This document shows, piece by piece, positions 62,786-64,000 of a stretch of 64,000 nt of DNA. The notes beneath the pieces are model-generated. The model was not told the origin of the DNA. It saw only the letters and a list, made by a program, of their open reading frames with translations, and did no database searches. The stretch covers positions 124,001 to 188,000 of the forward strand of contig NZ_VULX01000001.1 of assembly GCF_009696465.1 (NCBI RefSeq), written 5' to 3'. The stretch comes from Inconstantimicrobium porci. Lineage in GTDB: Bacteria; Bacillota; Clostridia; Clostridiales; Clostridiaceae. The position numbers and the translations under genes are program-made. Position 1 is the stretch's first letter, and each line of letters starts with the position of its first letter.

Positions 62786-64000
62786 ATGTTACTTCAAGAT
62801 TTATTAAAAGACTTGAAATATGAAGTAGTAAACGGTAGTGTTTCTACAGAGATAAATAAGATATGTTATGACAATAGAAAGATAGAAAAAAACGATATAT
62901 TTGTTTGTATTAAAGGTTTTGCTACTGACGGGCATAAGTATGCTTTAAGTGCTGTACAAAGCGGTGCATCTGCAGTAATATGCGAAGATGATATAGATGG
63001 TATTGCTAATGATGTTACAATCATCAAAGTAGAAGACACAAGAAAAGCCCTTGCTGTTATGGGAGCTCAGTATTATGGCAATCCTTCTAAGAAACTTAGA
63101 ATGATTGGAGTAACAGGTACAAATGGAAAAACGACTTCAACTATGATAATCAGGGATGTTCTTACTAAGGCTGGTCACAAAGTTGGTCTTATTGGCACTA
63201 TAGCAAATTATATTAATGATGAGAAATTTAAAACAGAAAGAACTACTCCTGAATCATTAGAACTGCAGGAGCTATTTGCTAAGATGGTAGACAGGGGAGT
63301 AGAGTATTGTGTTATGGAAGTTTCATCACATGCACTTGCGCTTGACCGTGTTTATGGCATAGATTTTGATGAAGCTGTATTCACTAATCTTACAAGGGAC
63401 CATCTTGATATGCATAAAACATTTGAGGCATATTATGAAGCAAAGTTTAAGCTGTTCAGAATGGCTAAGAACTGTATTGTCAATATAGATAGCGAATACG
63501 GAAGAAGAGTAGTGGACGATCTTAAGAAGGAAAATCTTAATAAGAATATAATTACTTTCTCAACTAAAGATGAGGCAGACTATAAAGCTGAAAAAATTAA
63601 CCTTGAGGCAATAGAATCTGAATTTGTTGTCAATAATAAGAAATATAGCATTGATATACCAGGTCTTTATAATGTTTATAATGCTTTAGGATGTATAGCA
63701 GTATGCAATCTTATTAATCTTCCTTATGAAAAGATTGAAGCTGGACTATCTGAAGTAAGTGTTCCAGGTAGATGTCAGAGAGTAGGAAAGAAGCATAATA
63801 TAGATTTTTCAATAATAGTAGATTATGCACATACACCTGACGGTTTAGAAAATATACTATCAACAGTTAAACAGGTTACAAAAGGAAGACTTATAACTGT
63901 ATTTGGCTGTGGTGGTAACAGAGATACTGTAAAGAGACCTCAGATGGGAAAAATCGCATCAGATTTATCGGATTTTGTAGTAGTAACATCTGATAATCCA
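62786..64000 (+). CDS. murE: UDP-MurNAc-tripeptide synthetase MurE (3' end beyond window)
   Basis: 405 codons are inside the window, with no stop; the gene is cut by the window edge. ATG 62786 follows AAGGAG. N-terminal UDP-binding domain (about 1-105), then the ATP P-loop VTGTNGKTTST (Lys115), and the family segments RTTPESLELQELF and VMEVSSHALALDRV. The last visible residues, TSDNP, begin the DNPR motif of enzymes that add meso-diaminopimelate rather than lysine, in agreement with dapA, dapB and dapH in this window. Adds the third residue of the peptidoglycan stem peptide. Confidence 0.95.
   Translation, partial: MLLQDLLKDLKYEVVNGSVSTEINKICYDNRKIEKNDIFVCIKGFATDGHKYALSAVQSGASAVICEDDIDGIANDVTIIKVEDTRKALAVMGAQYYGNPSKKLRMIGVTGTNGKTTSTMIIRDVLTKAGHKVGLIGTIANYINDEKFKTERTTPESLELQELFAKMVDRGVEYCVMEVSSHALALDRVYGIDFDEAVFTNLTRDHLDMHKTFEAYYEAKFKLFRMAKNCIVNIDSEYGRRVVDDLKKENLNKNIITFSTKDEADYKAEKINLEAIESEFVVNNKKYSIDIPGLYNVYNALGCIAVCNLINLPYEKIEAGLSEVSVPGRCQRVGKKHNIDFSIIVDYAHTPDGLENILSTVKQVTKGRLITVFGCGGNRDTVKRPQMGKIASDLSDFVVVTSDNP

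Overview
The window is AT-rich DNA with short, almost fully coded intergenic spacing, strong AGGAGG-type ribosome binding sites and many intrinsic terminators. Gene content (alpha/beta-type spore protein, PdaA- and PdaB-like deacetylases, SpoVD, YtxC, Spo0A-type box, T-box leaders, clostridial DUF4364/TSCPD/DUF6873 proteins, giant 2-hydroxyacyl-CoA dehydratase activase-like protein) points to an anaerobic, endospore-forming Clostridium-type Firmicute. Peptidoglycan is probably the meso-diaminopimelate type: dapA, dapB and an acetylase-pathway dapH are present, and the truncated murE ends in the DNP of the DAP-specific motif. Species cannot be named from sequence alone.

Layout. 1-4 kb (minus strand): an OmpR/VanS-like two-component pair followed by an exported DUF2334 deacetylase-like protein. 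4-7.2 kb: M16 peptidase, recX and a membrane transglutaminase-like protein. 7.3-12.4 kb: a small TPR protein and the orphan 1428-residue activase-like protein. 12.4-17 kb: valine T-box, valS, folC. 17-22.2 kb: TSCPD protein, DUF4364 regulator, PdaB-like deacetylase, two-OB-fold SSB-like protein, dapH, cobO and an aminotransferase. 22.2-23 kb: dispersed structured repeats and a decayed IS1182-type insertion sequence. 23-29.7 kb: dapA-dapB, spore protein, methyltransferase, hslO, tRNA-Asp and tRNA-Cys, acetyltransferase, AI-2E family permease, DUF6873 protein. 29.8-32 kb: ytxC, then an L20-type leader and infC-rpmI-rplT, with infC apparently using a non-AUG start. 32-39.4 kb: K+ uptake pair ktrB-ktrA, SpoU methyltransferase, phenylalanine T-box, pheS-pheT, zapA-like gene. 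39.4-47 kb: U32 peptidase-like protein, mutS2, DUF523 protein, rplY/ctc and a phosphoglucomutase/phosphomannomutase. 47-55.5 kb: TPR protein and a compact Wzx/Wzy-type surface polysaccharide cluster. 55.5-58.3 kb: fchA-like cyclodeaminase, pdaA-like gene and ychF. 58.4-64 kb: start of the division/cell wall (dcw) cluster, mraZ-rsmH-ftsL-spoVD-murE (murE runs off the end), preceded by five in-phase MraZ boxes.

How it fits together. Much of the window builds envelope and spore: precursors (dapA, dapB, dapH, murE), division and spore-cortex synthesis (mraZ cluster, spoVD, zapA), cortex/peptidoglycan trimming (three deacetylase-like proteins) and a surface glycan made by a phosphoglycosyl transferase, a TagA-like enzyme, two GT4 enzymes, a polymerase and a flippase. 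The rest is translation machinery under RNA control (two T-boxes, an L20 leader, the infC start).

The signals most worth following are: a perfect 13-bp hairpin that buries the Shine-Dalgarno sequence of rplY/ctc immediately after the upstream stop codon; the probable AUC start of infC; five phased MraZ boxes; a perfect Spo0A-type box before ytxC; families of dispersed palindromic intergenic elements, one of them inside the valS leader; and the relic IS1182 element. I saw no CRISPR array, prophage, phage-defence island or biosynthetic gene cluster, and no clearly new multi-gene system.
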